Below, in pieces: positions 1 to 9,277 of a stretch of 64,000 nt of DNA. Each line of letters begins with the position of its first letter. Within the stretch, counting starts at the first letter, position 1. The notes beneath the pieces are model-generated. The model was given only the letters and a program-made list of their open reading frames with translations, had not been told where the DNA came from and made no database searches. The position numbers and the translations under genes are program-made. Origin of the DNA: an uncultured Cohaesibacter sp. (lineage in GTDB: Bacteria; Pseudomonadota; Alphaproteobacteria; Rhizobiales; Cohaesibacteraceae); assembly GCF_963676275.1 (NCBI RefSeq), contig NZ_OY781091.1:248001-312000 (forward strand), given 5' to 3'.

Positions 1-515
1 GAACCATCAACGGCAAGATGCTGCTCAAGACCCTGAGCGATACTGCCCTGACAACTGGCGTCATCCTCTTCCTTGTGGCGGTTTCCAGCCTGATGAGCTG
101 GATCATGGCCTATGCCCAGATCCCGCAGATGATCGGAGGACTGCTTCTTGAGCTGACCGACAACCGCATCGTTCTGCTGCTGATCATCAACATCTCGCTG
201 CTCATTCTGGGCACCTTCATGGACGCGACCCCGGCCATCCTGATCTTCACTCCGATCCTGATGCCGATCTGCACCGGAATGTTCGGCATGGACCCGATCC
301 ATTTCGGCGTCATGATGATCTTCAACCTCGGGATCGGCAACATCACACCACCGGTCGGGTGTGTGCTGTTTGTCGGTGCCGCCGTCGGGGATACCAAGAT
401 CGAGAAGATCATTCCATTCCTGGTACCGGTCTTCATCGTCCTGTTCATCGTGCTGCTGCTCGTCACCTACATTCCGTCGCTGACGCTGTTCCTGCCACAT
501 CTTATCGGCGTGTAA
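1..515 (+). CDS. TRAP transporter large permease (DctM family), C-terminal part
   Basis: C-terminal end of a TRAP large permease, the multi-helix inner-membrane subunit that moves a small organic anion by ion-coupled secondary transport. The frame is open from base 3, so the N-terminus lies outside the window; about 170 residues are visible. They form several hydrophobic helices and include FMDATPAILIFTPIL and, further on, GIGNITPPVG. Both segments align by eye with the same region of the complete DctM proteins at 6717 and 54648. An alpha-galacturonidase gene starts 125 bases downstream on the same strand, so the cargo may be galacturonate or a galacturonide; that is inference. A GC-rich inverted repeat (547-553 with 570-576) lies just after the stop. 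Confidence 0.9.
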   Translation, partial: TINGKMLLKTLSDTALTTGVILFLVAVSSLMSWIMAYAQIPQMIGGLLLELTDNRIVLLLIINISLLILGTFMDATPAILIFTPILMPICTGMFGMDPIHFGVMMIFNLGIGNITPPVGCVLFVGAAVGDTKIEKIIPFLVPVFIVLFIVLLLVTYIPSLTLFLPHLIGV

Positions 516-640
516 CCGCACGTTTTTTTTCAGCCGAACCCTTGCTCCCGGCCGCCCTTGCGGCGACCGGGCCGGGCGGTGCTGACCTTATCGAACGCCT
601 TTTGACCCATTCAAGATGCTATAACGAGAAAGCCTAGCTC

Positions 641-1990
641 ATGAAAAACGTAAAAATTGCTTATATCGGAGGCGGCAGCCAACAATGGGCTCTGCACCTC
701 ATGGCCGATCTTGCCCTTTCCAAATCTCTCAGTGGCAGTCTGGTTCTTTACGATATCAACAATGCTGCTGCTGAAAAGAACAAGGAAGTCAGCAAGCATA
801 TCTTCTCGCGCCCGGAAGCGACCGGCAAGTTCGTGGTGGAAGCCGAGCCGGACCTTGACCGCGCTCTCAGCGGTGCCGACTTCGTTGTCATCTCCATCGA
901 GCCGGGCCCGACGGAAAACCGTTATATCGATCTCAAGATTCCCGAAAAATACGGCATCTACCAGAGCGTTGGCGACACCACAGGCCCCGGAGGCATTGCG
1001 CGGGCCATTCGCTCCATCCCCGTGATGGCGGAATTTGCCAATCGCATCATGGCCGTCTGTCCCGATGCATGGGTGATCAACTATACCAACCCGATGGCAT
1101 GGTGCACCGCCGCGCTCACAGCGACCCAGCCCAAGATCAAGGCTGTAGGCTGCTGCCACGAAGTGTTCCACACGCAGGAAATGCTGGGACGCTGGGTCAG
1201 CGAAACCTATAATGTACCGCTGCCTGCCAGACATGACATCAAGCTCGACATTTCCGGCGTCAATCACTTCACCTTTGCCACCGGAGCCCAGTGGAATGGC
1301 AAGGATATCTTCGAGGAATTCAAGGCCGCCATCAAGGCTGAGGATGTCGCCACGCTGAAAGCCAATGCAGCCAAACGCCACGAGGAAGAACTCTGGTTCG
1401 ATTCCGATTTCCAGATCGCCAAGGATCTGTTCAAGCGCTTTGGCGTGCTCGGCGCTGCCGGCGACCGTCATCTGGCGGAATTCGTGCCATGGTATCTTGG
1501 CAGCGGAGAAGAGCTCAATAGCTGGGGAGTTGTGCTGACGCCTTACGAATGGCGCATTAAGCGGCAGGCCGCGCAGGATGAAGCGCGTCAGAAATTCCTT
1601 GATTCCGAACTCAAGCCTTCCGGTGAAGAAGGCGTGCTGATGATCGAGGCCCTGAGCGGGGCGACCGATACCCCATGCCGGACACAGGTCAATATGCCCA
1701 ATATTGGCCAGAATGCCTCTGCGCCAAAGGGCTGTGTTGTGGAAAGCTACGGCCTTGTCAGCGAGAACAAGATTGAAACGATCGCCTGCGGCATCCTCCC
1801 TCCCGCCGTTCAGGCCCTTGAAGATCGTGTGCTTGCCGTTCAACAGCTCGTCCTTGAGGGCGTTCTGGAGAATGACAAGTCCAAGATCTTCAGCGGTTTC
1901 ATGATCGATCCTCTCATTTCCATCGCGCCGCGCGCATGTGAGGAAATGTTCGAGGAAATGTGGGCGGCGCTTGAGCAGCGCAAGGCCTGA
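641..1990 (+). CDS. GH4 family alpha-galacturonidase (LplD-like)
   Basis: 449-residue GH4 glycosidase. The family uses NAD and Mn2+ in an oxidation-elimination mechanism. The N-terminal dinucleotide-binding loop IGGGSQQW is at residues 9-16, the conserved INYTNP at 146-151, the metal-binding Cys172-His173 in CCHEVF, and GVNHFT at 206-211. By memory it resembles Bacillus LplD, an alpha-galacturonidase, more than 6-phospho-glucosidases or MelA: GIYQSVGDT, AAGDRHLAEF and VNMPNIGQ correspond in all three places. It probably releases galacturonic acid from pectin-derived alpha-galacturonides in the cytoplasm. It follows a TRAP permease and precedes a chemoreceptor. No strong Shine-Dalgarno sequence is visible before the ATG. 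Family assignment is firm; substrate is by similarity. Confidence 0.85.
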   Translation: MKNVKIAYIGGGSQQWALHLMADLALSKSLSGSLVLYDINNAAAEKNKEVSKHIFSRPEATGKFVVEAEPDLDRALSGADFVVISIEPGPTENRYIDLKIPEKYGIYQSVGDTTGPGGIARAIRSIPVMAEFANRIMAVCPDAWVINYTNPMAWCTAALTATQPKIKAVGCCHEVFHTQEMLGRWVSETYNVPLPARHDIKLDISGVNHFTFATGAQWNGKDIFEEFKAAIKAEDVATLKANAAKRHEEELWFDSDFQIAKDLFKRFGVLGAAGDRHLAEFVPWYLGSGEELNSWGVVLTPYEWRIKRQAAQDEARQKFLDSELKPSGEEGVLMIEALSGATDTPCRTQVNMPNIGQNASAPKGCVVESYGLVSENKIETIACGILPPAVQALEDRVLAVQQLVLEGVLENDKSKIFSGFMIDPLISIAPRACEEMFEEMWAALEQRKA

Positions 1991-2142
1991 TCCGATCAGA
2001 GAAACCAGCAAGCTGAGGGCGGCTATCCTCCCGCTGCCCTCGGCACCTAAGTGGTTTAGGTAAAATTAACTACGAACTTACACTAAGTTAATAGTCTCCC
2101 CTTACATTTTTGCGGAATGTCTCTCTTGGGTTGGAGTGTTCC

Positions 2143-4170
2143 ATGCAATTCAGTATTTCGCGGAAGCTGGCTATTGTTTTTGGCGGACTTGTTGCCGTCT
2201 CCCTGTCTCTGGGGTATCTGTCACACAATCTGTTGACTTCAGTCGGGCGCGACGGAGAGCGGATCGGACTGGAATTGGCTCCCCTTGGTGATGCGGCCAT
2301 GGAGATCAAGCTGACGGCCACCCGTGCCCATCTTCTTTTCGAGGAAATCATGTCCGGGGATGAGGGCGAGAGCATCGACGAGGTCTGGTCACTGCTGGAT
2401 GAAACCAAATTCTATGCCAATGCCATCCTCAATGGCGGCAGCAATGACGAAGGCACCTTCCATCCCACCCAATCCGCAGCCGTAAGAGACAAGATCACGC
2501 AGGTCGACGCAGCGATTGCGCAATTCATTGAAGCTGCCAAGTCCCGTTATGCGACACTGGCGCAGGATCAGGGTGTCGGCTCTGGCGCAGACGAGACATT
2601 CGACGCGCTCTATGATGATCTGACCGACCGGATTGCCCAAACCGCAAGCAACCATGCTTATGATCCTTTGGCGCAGAAAGCTGCCGGTGAAGCGCGCTAT
2701 CATCTGGCACATGGCCACTTGCTGGTGGCCGAAATTCTGGGAGGTGACGATGGCGAAGATTTCACCGAGGCGACAGACAGCTTCAAGGCAGCAGGTACGG
2801 CGCTGACAAACCATTCCGCCCTCAAGGGCGAAGAGGCCATTCTCAAGGACATCGCCCGGCTGACAGATCTGGCCAACCAGCGCTACAGCCAAAGCCAGTC
2901 GACGCAAAATGCCGGTTCCGGTGCCGATGCTGCCTTTGACGAGACCTTCGAGCAATTCATCCAGTTGGCCGATGACGCGGAAACCGTCATTCATGAAGAC
3001 ATGGCCAAGCAGCTGGTTTCGCTGCACGATACCAGTTTACGGTCCGATGCCATGCTGATAGTCGGAACCCTGCTGATGACCTTATTTGCAGGAGCGAGCT
3101 GGATCTATTTCAGCCGGACAATCGGACGCCGCGCCGATCAGCTTTCCAATTGTGCGGGCGATCTTGCCACCGGTAATCTGGATGCGGAATTGCCCAGCTG
3201 GACTTCGAGTGATGAACTTGGTCATCTGCATGAGACTTTGGGAGCTTTCAAGGCTTCGCTCATCGAGCAGCGGCAACTGGCCGAGCAGGTGGAGCGTGAG
3301 CGGGAAAATCAGACAGAAGATCGCAAGCGTCTGATGCACAAGCTGGCGTCCGATTTCCGGAGCAGCACGGAAGCCGTTCTGGGCGCTTTGGATGGAGCAA
3401 CCGAGGATCTCAAGTCGGCGGTGCAGACCACCAGCAACGCGACGAAACAATCCGGCGCGACGGTGGATTCCACCATCAATGCAGCCAATAGCGCCTCAAG
3501 CAAGGTGGAAACAGTGGCCGCAGCCGCCGAGGAGCTGGCCTCCTCCATCGATGAAATCGGTCGACAGGTGGAAGACACCGTAACGGTGGTGACCAACGCC
3601 AGCAAGCAGGCCGATCTGACCAACCAGAAAATTTCGAACCTTGCCAACGCGGCGGACAAGATCGGAGAAGTTGTCATTCTCATTCAGGCCATTGCCGAAC
3701 AGACAAATCTCTTGGCGCTGAACGCGACGATTGAAGCGGCCCGGGCCGGAGATGCTGGCAAGGGATTTGCTGTTGTGGCGGCTGAAGTCAAGGATCTTGC
3801 GACCCAGACATCGAAAGCGACGGAAGAAATCGGCAGCCAGATTGCCGCCATCCAGTCTGAGACCCGCGACGCGGTGATGGCCATCGAATCGATCTACAGC
3901 ACCATGACGGAAGTGGATGACAAGACATCCAGCATCTCCAACTCCATCATTCAGCAGGGCACGGCAACGAACGAGATTGCAGGCAACGCGCAGGATACCT
4001 CTAGCCAGACAAGTCTGGTGACCCAGAATATGCTCAAGATGCATGAGGCAATGCAGACCTTGCTCACCACATCCTCCACCCTGTCCAGCCGCTCGGACGA
4101 GGTCCGGCAACAGTCCGGTAATCTCAGAGGATCTCTGGACGAATTTCTCGCCCGGCTTGAAGCTTCCTGA
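2143..4170 (+). CDS. Methyl-accepting chemotaxis protein
   Basis: 675-residue transmembrane chemoreceptor. A first membrane helix lies near residues 8-28, a largely helical periplasmic sensor of about 270 residues follows, then a second helix near 302-324, a HAMP domain (about 325-378) and a long coiled-coil signalling domain. The conserved tip that binds CheA and CheW is around residues 515-562 ([18 protein letters not shown], then [10 protein letters not shown]). I chose the ATG at 2143 because GGAG sits six bases upstream; an in-frame TTG at 2110 lacks this. The gene is monocistronic, between a galacturonidase and the SQ locus. The ligand cannot be read from the sequence; a locally metabolised sugar acid or sulfosugar is a guess. 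Confidence 0.93.
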   Translation: MQFSISRKLAIVFGGLVAVSLSLGYLSHNLLTSVGRDGERIGLELAPLGDAAMEIKLTATRAHLLFEEIMSGDEGESIDEVWSLLDETKFYANAILNGGSNDEGTFHPTQSAAVRDKITQVDAAIAQFIEAAKSRYATLAQDQGVGSGADETFDALYDDLTDRIAQTASNHAYDPLAQKAAGEARYHLAHGHLLVAEILGGDDGEDFTEATDSFKAAGTALTNHSALKGEEAILKDIARLTDLANQRYSQSQSTQNAGSGADAAFDETFEQFIQLADDAETVIHEDMAKQLVSLHDTSLRSDAMLIVGTLLMTLFAGASWIYFSRTIGRRADQLSNCAGDLATGNLDAELPSWTSSDELGHLHETLGAFKASLIEQRQLAEQVERERENQTEDRKRLMHKLASDFRSSTEAVLGALDGATEDLKSAVQTTSNATKQSGATVDSTINAANSASSKVETVAAAAEELASSIDEIGRQVEDTVTVVTNASKQADLTNQKISNLANAADKIGEVVILIQAIAEQTNLLALNATIEAARAGDAGKGFAVVAAEVKDLATQTSKATEEIGSQIAAIQSETRDAVMAIESIYSTMTEVDDKTSSISNSIIQQGTATNEIAGNAQDTSSQTSLVTQNMLKMHEAMQTLLTTSSTLSSRSDEVRQQSGNLRGSLDEFLARLEAS

Positions 4171-4739
4171 CATTTCCGGATGCAGCAACAACAGGTTTGA
4201 GCCGGAAACAAGCCGCGTTATTTAGCCAACCATTCGGCCCCCCATACGTCATGACTGGCGTCACAGCTCAAAGAGGTTTTCAGGCCGCTTTGAGCTTCAC
4301 TTTGTGGCAAACGACCCCCGCAGCCCCCCTTCGCCTTGTTGCTTGAGCGGCAAACCGCTCTCTGGTCGCGCCAGAGCAAGTGCTTTTGGTGTGCGATTTG
4401 CTACGGATGGTCTAAAATTTATAGGGCGCCAGCGCGCAGGCATTGCGCTATACTCAAAATCCTGCAAACCTACCTTCCTGCACGCCTCTCCCTTTGGTCT
4501 ATTTCAATCATAGACTTGATCATTAATGTAACATAACAAACATTATAAGCTCATAATTTGATCTTTTTTGTGCTAAATGAACGAATATACGTAATTATAT
4601 CGATGGATATTGAGCGTTTATCGACTTATTGTGATCGGTAACGAAATTTCTGACTTCTCGATATGGAGGTATCGAAGTTGGTGATGGCCAAGACCGGGCT
4701 TCACCAACGGTCAGGAATTTGGAATCGTGGAGGAGTGCA
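4171..4739. other. 569-base intergenic region upstream of the SQ locus
   Basis: No credible gene. Short open frames at 4304-4536 have no ribosome site and no recognisable product. The first half is of ordinary composition; 4500-4660 is AT-rich and is the likely promoter and operator region of the isomerase-TRAP-glycosidase genes. The stretch ATAACAAACATT at about 4533-4544 loosely resembles the ACAACATT boxes found at 12643 and 15491, so it may bind the same repressor. I could not place -35 and -10 elements with confidence. Confidence 0.5.
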
Positions 4740-6086
4740 ATGTCCGTTGAAAGACCATGCATCGGAGTCGTGGCCTTGGGAAGGCCGACTTTTGATGTTC
4801 CCTATGCAGAAGAAATTCTCGCCAAAGCCTGGAAGAGCCTTGAGGCTTTGGATGTCGAGCTGATTGGCAAGCCCGAATTGCTGTTTGATGCAGATGCCGT
4901 ACTTGCTGCTCTGCCAGCCCTGAAAGCGCGCAAGCTCGACATGCTTCTGTTGCTGCAAGTGACATTCACGGATGCCACCATGACCGTGGAGCTGGGAAAG
5001 GAAATCGACGCTCCACTGGTGATGTGGTCCTTCCCGGAAGAGAGAACCGGCGGGCGTCTGCGCCTCAATTCCTTCTGCGGCGTCAATCTGGCCAGCCATG
5101 CATTGAGCCGCAACGATCTCGCCATCGACTATATTCATGATGCGCCTGAAAGCCCGGCGGCCCGCGAACAGCTTATGGTGCTGGCCCGCGCTGGCGCTGT
5201 GGTCAATGATCTCGACGGTGCCCGCATGAAGCTTGTGGGGCATCATCCCGACGGCTTTGATGCCTGTAACTTCAAGGCCGAACAGCTGAAGGAACGGTTC
5301 GGTGTCGAAGTGGACCAGACCCCGATCCTTGATTTTATCGAAGAAGTCAAAGCGCTGCCGGATTCTGTCGCCGATGCGCCCTATGCGCGCCGCGCCAAGG
5401 ATTTCCCCAATCTGGCCGAGCTTGATCAGGATGCGACCCGCAAGACCCTCAAGGTCTATTCCAAACTGCGCAAGGAAGCCGACGAACAGGGCTACAAGGG
5501 CATTGCCGTGCGCTGCTGGCCTGACTTTTTTGTCGAATATGGCTGTGCGGCCTGTGGGGCGCTGGCGCTGCTCAATGAAGATCATACCCCCGGTGGCTGC
5601 GAAGCCGACATGCTGGGCGTGCTGACATCGGTCATTTTGCAAAATGCCTCTGGTGGCAGCGTCTTCAACACCGATCTTGTCGATGTCAATCTTGAGGATG
5701 ACACCATCGTCTTCTGGCATTGCGGTCAGGCGCCCATCGATATGGCTGACCGGGACCAGACCATTCAGGGTACGATCCATTCCAACCGCAAGCTGCCATT
5801 GCTGTCCGAATTTGCGCTCAAGCCCGGACGCATCACTGTTGCTCGCCTGTCACAGGGACATGAGAAGCTGCGCCTCGTTCTGGCGGGGGCAGACATGATC
5901 AAGGCTCCACTGGCCTTCTCCGGCACGGCCGGGGTGGCCCGGCCGGATATCCCGGTTGCCCAGTTCCTTGATCGCATGATTTGCGAAGGCCTTGAGCATC
6001 ATACCGCGCTGACCTATGGCGAGCATCGTCCGGTTTTGCGGGCGATTGCCAAACGCCTTGGAATCGAAGTGGTTGAGTTGACCTGA
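4740..6086 (+). CDS. L-fucose/L-arabinose isomerase-like protein, candidate sulfoquinovose isomerase
   Basis: 448-residue protein of the L-fucose/L-arabinose isomerase superfamily, which interconverts aldoses and ketoses with a divalent metal. In this locus the expected reaction is sulfoquinovose to sulfofructose. E. coli uses the unrelated AGE-fold enzyme YihS; sulfo-EMP2 and sulfo-transketolase loci are, as I recall, described with an isomerase of this type (SqvD). Probable metal-site residues include Glu288 in GGCEADM and His327 in FWHCGQAP, placed by position only. The start ATG at 4740 has GGAGGAG just upstream, whereas the upstream in-frame TTG at 4719 does not. It is first in a same-strand run with TRAP genes and the sulfoquinovosidase. 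Superfamily is firm; substrate is inferred from context. Confidence 0.78.
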   Translation: MSVERPCIGVVALGRPTFDVPYAEEILAKAWKSLEALDVELIGKPELLFDADAVLAALPALKARKLDMLLLLQVTFTDATMTVELGKEIDAPLVMWSFPEERTGGRLRLNSFCGVNLASHALSRNDLAIDYIHDAPESPAAREQLMVLARAGAVVNDLDGARMKLVGHHPDGFDACNFKAEQLKERFGVEVDQTPILDFIEEVKALPDSVADAPYARRAKDFPNLAELDQDATRKTLKVYSKLRKEADEQGYKGIAVRCWPDFFVEYGCAACGALALLNEDHTPGGCEADMLGVLTSVILQNASGGSVFNTDLVDVNLEDDTIVFWHCGQAPIDMADRDQTIQGTIHSNRKLPLLSEFALKPGRITVARLSQGHEKLRLVLAGADMIKAPLAFSGTAGVARPDIPVAQFLDRMICEGLEHHTALTYGEHRPVLRAIAKRLGIEVVELT

Positions 6087-6152
6087 CGCTGCCAACGCAT
6101 GCCGATGGGTAATGTCGGCATGCGCTCCAGTCCGGATTTCTTTCAAACGGGA

Positions 6153-6686
6153 ATGAAACTAATGTTGGCAACTATTGAAAAAGGCCTCAACGGCATCAAT
6201 GCTCCTCTGAGCAAGATCGGCAGTTGGGTTGGCGGATTGATGCTGGTCGTCATGACCGTGATTGTCCTGCTGCAGGTGCTGTTCCGCTATATCCTGAATA
6301 TGCCATTGAGCTGGACCGATGAAGCCTCGCGCTTTCTGATGATCTACATGACCTATCTGTGCCTGCCTCTGATTTATCTGCAGGACAAGAATATCGCCAT
6401 GACCTTTCTGCTCGATGCCATGCATGGCACGCGCATCCGTCACCTGCTGATGGTGGTGATCCATATATTGGTCATCCTTACCTTTCTGGTCTGGATCAAG
6501 TTTGGCTATGACTTCTTCCTGCGCGGCACCAGTCATGCCGACAGCCTGCCGATCAAGATGAATGTCATCTATATCGCGCCACCATTGCTGATGGCGATCA
6601 CGCTGCTTTCGGCCTTGCAGAAGATCATTTCCGAGCTGCGCCAGTTTCTCCATTTCACTCCAGCAGATAGCGCCCCAAAAGCCTGA
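6153..6686 (+). CDS. TRAP transporter small permease (DctQ family)
   Basis: Small four-helix membrane subunit of a TRAP transporter. Hydrophobic segments fall at about residues 20-45, 60-80, 95-120 and 140-165, and RYILNMPLSWTDEASRF is the usual DctQ-type loop after helix one. The frame is open back to an ATG at 6099, but no ribosome site precedes that; the starts at 6153 or 6162 sit behind GGGA at 6149-6152 and are preferred. It follows the isomerase by fewer than 70 bases and is 30 bases from the large permease, so it belongs to the same transcript. Inferred cargo: sulfoquinovose or its glycerol glycoside, both sulfonate anions, which suits a TRAP system. Confidence 0.9.
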   Translation: MKLMLATIEKGLNGINAPLSKIGSWVGGLMLVVMTVIVLLQVLFRYILNMPLSWTDEASRFLMIYMTYLCLPLIYLQDKNIAMTFLLDAMHGTRIRHLLMVVIHILVILTFLVWIKFGYDFFLRGTSHADSLPIKMNVIYIAPPLLMAITLLSALQKIISELRQFLHFTPADSAPKA

Positions 6687-6716
6687 AGGGCGAGGACGTA
6701 GACGAGGAAAATAGTC

Positions 6717-8006
6717 ATGGTTTCTCCGATTTTTGCCGTTTATTTCCTGATCCTTCTGGTCATCGGCGTTCCGGTTCTCTTTGCGCTCGGGCTGTCCCCG
6801 GCGATTGCCTTGTTGCAAGCCGACAAGGTGCTGTTTATGAATTTGCTCTACCAGCGGCTTTATGCCGGTCTGGACAATTTCCTGCTGCTTGCGCTGCCAT
6901 TCTTCATGCTGGCCGGTGAATTCATGGTCAATGGTGGCATCACCACCCGCATCATCAGCTTCTCCCAGAAGATGGTCCAGCATATGCGCGGCGGGCTTGG
7001 GCATGTGGTGATCATTTCCGCCACCCTGTTTGGTGCCCTGACCGGATCGTCCGTGGCGGCTACCTCGGCCATTGGCAACATGATGATCCCCGAGATGGAG
7101 CGCTTCAAATATGATCGCACCTATGCGGCAGCCATCACGGCGGCGGCGACGGTTCTGGGCACGATCATCCCGCCCAGCGGCATCATGCTGATCTATGCCT
7201 TCGTGATGAATACCTCGGTCGCCGCCATGTTCATGTCCGGTATCGTGCCCGGCCTGATCCTCTGTGTTGCGCTGATGATCGTCAATCGCTGGCAGATCCA
7301 GAAATATCCCGCAGTGGAGCAGTTTGAAAGAGCGCCGCGCGCCGAGCGCAGTGCGGCTTTCAAGGCAGCGATCCTGCCATTGCTGACCCCGGTCATCATT
7401 CTGGGCGGCATCTATGGCGGTATCTTCACGCCGACCGAAGCGGCAGCGGTTGCGGTCTTCTATGCCTTTATCCTGTCGGTCTTCATCATGCGCATCCTCA
7501 AGCTCAGGGATGTCTTCCCGATGTTTGTGCGCATTGCCATCAATGCCGGGGCGATCCTGATCATTGTGGCAGCGGCCAGCGGCTTTGCTTCGGCCATTTC
7601 ACTGTCGGGTGTTGCCCAGAATATCACCCAATTCTTCTATTCGGTGACGGACAATCCCTATCTGTTGTTCTTCATCATGAATATCTTTCTGTTCTTTGTC
7701 GGCATGTTCCTGGATGCAGGTCCGGCCATTCTGATCTTTGCCCCCATTCTGGCACCGATCATGACCAATGTTGGCATCGACCCGATCCATTTCGGGGTTG
7801 TCATGGTGGTCAATCTGTCCATCGGTCTGGCAACACCGCCGATGGGACTGGTGCTCTTTGTGGCCTCCGGCGTGTCCGGTGTGCCTTTGCAGAAAATCTC
7901 GAAAGCGATCATCCCGTTTCTGTTGGCAGAGGCCTTGGTGATCTTCTTGATTTCGTTCTTCCCGCCACTCGTTATCGGCTTGCCGAAACTGCTTGGAATG
8001 ATGTGA
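6717..8006 (+). CDS. TRAP transporter large permease (DctM family)
   Basis: 429-residue, very hydrophobic protein of full DctM length, the channel-forming subunit of a tripartite ATP-independent transporter. Typical segments are LLALPFFMLAGEFM near residue 58, LTGSSVAATSAIGNMMIPEM near 110, IIPPSGIMLIYA near 150, PTEAAAVAVFYA near 240 and FLDAGPAILIFAPIL near 335. GAGGAA before the ATG supports the start. It lies between the small permease and the binding protein (order Q-M-P). Together they would import the anion that the neighbouring glycosidase and isomerase process. Transport of sulfoquinovose by a TRAP system is inference from location. Confidence 0.93.
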   Translation: MVSPIFAVYFLILLVIGVPVLFALGLSPAIALLQADKVLFMNLLYQRLYAGLDNFLLLALPFFMLAGEFMVNGGITTRIISFSQKMVQHMRGGLGHVVIISATLFGALTGSSVAATSAIGNMMIPEMERFKYDRTYAAAITAAATVLGTIIPPSGIMLIYAFVMNTSVAAMFMSGIVPGLILCVALMIVNRWQIQKYPAVEQFERAPRAERSAAFKAAILPLLTPVIILGGIYGGIFTPTEAAAVAVFYAFILSVFIMRILKLRDVFPMFVRIAINAGAILIIVAAASGFASAISLSGVAQNITQFFYSVTDNPYLLFFIMNIFLFFVGMFLDAGPAILIFAPILAPIMTNVGIDPIHFGVVMVVNLSIGLATPPMGLVLFVASGVSGVPLQKISKAIIPFLLAEALVIFLISFFPPLVIGLPKLLGMM

Positions 8007-8080
8007 GCGGGCTTTAGGAGGAGGCCGGCAGTGAAAAGAGGAAGCTCTGTCGGCAACATATTTACCAGTGGAGGTAACCC

Positions 8081-9133
8081 ATGAATATCAAAGCACTAGG
8101 ACTGTCCATACTGACCGCCGGACTGCTTTCTGCTGCCGCACAGGCCGCAGACTACAAGCTGACGGTTCCGCATGTGACCAATATCGACAGCTATAACCAT
8201 CAGTCGCTGCTGGTGTTCAAGAATTTTGTCGAGAACCATTCCAACGGCGCGATCGAGGTTGAAATTTTCCCAAGTGGCCAGCTGTGCGGCAATGCCCGCG
8301 AGTGCCTCTCCGGTGTGCAGTCCGGTATCTTTGATTATTTCCAGACCACCATTCCGGAACTGGCCAACTATTGGCCGCCGGTCGGAGCCTTCGACCTGCC
8401 CTATATGCTGCGCGATGACCGGGTAGCCGAATGCGTCTATGACAATGAGGATTTCCTCGCTGACGTGCGCACCAACGTGCTTGAGCAGACCCAGAATCTG
8501 CGTCTGATGATGGTGTCCAACTCGGGCGGCTGGCGCAATTTTGCCACCACCGACAAGCAGGTTAAAAGCCCCGAGGATATCAAGGGGCTGAAGATCCGGA
8601 CGGTGCCGGCACCGATCCAGCAGGAGCTGGTCAAGGCGCTTGGTGGCGCTCCAACCCCGATTTCCTGGCCGGAGGTTTATACGGCTCTGTCCACCGGCGT
8701 GGTTGATGGCACCAAGAATGGTATCGTCGATATCACCACCATGAAATTCGAGGAAAGCCTCAACTATATCGTGCTTGATGGCCATGCCTATATGGGCGGT
8801 GTCTGGGTGATGAATAATGACCGTTTTGAATCCTTCCCCGATGAGCTGAAGCGCGTCGTCATCGATGGCGTGGCAGCGCAGAACCAGTTCCTGCGCGTCT
8901 ATCCGAAATGGAAGGAATTCGACGCATACGAAACCTTCCGCAAGGCTGGCGGCACCATCTATACGCCAACCGCCGAAGAGAAGAAGGCCTTCCAGGAAGC
9001 CACCGCGCCCGTAAAAGACTTCTTCATCAATGAAGTTGGCGAGCCGGGCAAGGAATGGCTGAACCGCTTTGAAAGCGAAATCAAATCCTGTGAATCCAGA
9101 CTGGATGCCGATTTCTCCAAGGCTTCCAAATAG
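8081..9133 (+). CDS. TRAP solute-binding protein (DctP family), probable sulfoquinovose or SQ-glycoside receptor
   Basis: 350-residue periplasmic binding protein with an N-terminal signal peptide that ends after AQAA at about residue 22. DctP-type features are the segment NSGGWRNFATT, then GLKIRT with the arginine that in characterised family members pairs with the substrate acid group, and TALSTGVVDGTKNG. The ATG follows GGAGGTAACCC, a strong ribosome site. It is the third gene of the TRAP unit and is followed by a strong stem-loop at 9153-9173 before the sulfoquinovosidase gene. The predicted ligand carries a sulfonate instead of a carboxylate, which would be unusual for the family. Family firm, ligand inferred. 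Confidence 0.92.
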   Translation: MNIKALGLSILTAGLLSAAAQAADYKLTVPHVTNIDSYNHQSLLVFKNFVENHSNGAIEVEIFPSGQLCGNARECLSGVQSGIFDYFQTTIPELANYWPPVGAFDLPYMLRDDRVAECVYDNEDFLADVRTNVLEQTQNLRLMMVSNSGGWRNFATTDKQVKSPEDIKGLKIRTVPAPIQQELVKALGGAPTPISWPEVYTALSTGVVDGTKNGIVDITTMKFEESLNYIVLDGHAYMGGVWVMNNDRFESFPDELKRVVIDGVAAQNQFLRVYPKWKEFDAYETFRKAGGTIYTPTAEEKKAFQEATAPVKDFFINEVGEPGKEWLNRFESEIKSCESRLDADFSKASK

Positions 9134-9152
9134 TTTGCCATGAAAGCAATGA

Positions 9153-9173
9153 GGAGGGGGCGCGCCCCCCTCC
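9153..9173 (+). other. Stem-loop after TRAP binding-protein gene
   Basis: GGAGGGGG (9153-9160) pairs with CCCCCTCC (9166-9173) around a five-base loop, twenty bases after the binding-protein stop. No T-tract follows, so it is not a standard terminator. One of five such hairpins behind binding-protein genes in this window; a role in 3' mRNA protection is inferred. Confidence 0.6.
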
Positions 9174-9277
9174 ATCTCCCGCCATGACAGACCAGACGCA
9201 AAATCAACCCGCATAGCGCTGCTTTTCTGCATTCCGATTGCCTTCGGCATTCACAAGAGTAGATCGAGGGAAAAGAC

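Noticed and set aside
641-1990. GH4 gene considered as part of sulfoquinovose metabolism (second SQ glycosidase)
   Set aside because: Its motifs correspond to LplD-type alpha-galacturonidase, and it has its own TRAP permease upstream; no sulfonate-site evidence.
611-2011. 466-codon open frame antisense to the GH4 gene
   Set aside because: Shadow of a GC-rich gene in which third-position bias keeps the reverse frame open; no family features, no ribosome site.
4304-4536. Overlapping 66-69 codon frames in the 4171-4739 gap
   Set aside because: No ribosome sites, no recognisable domain, composition unlike neighbouring genes.
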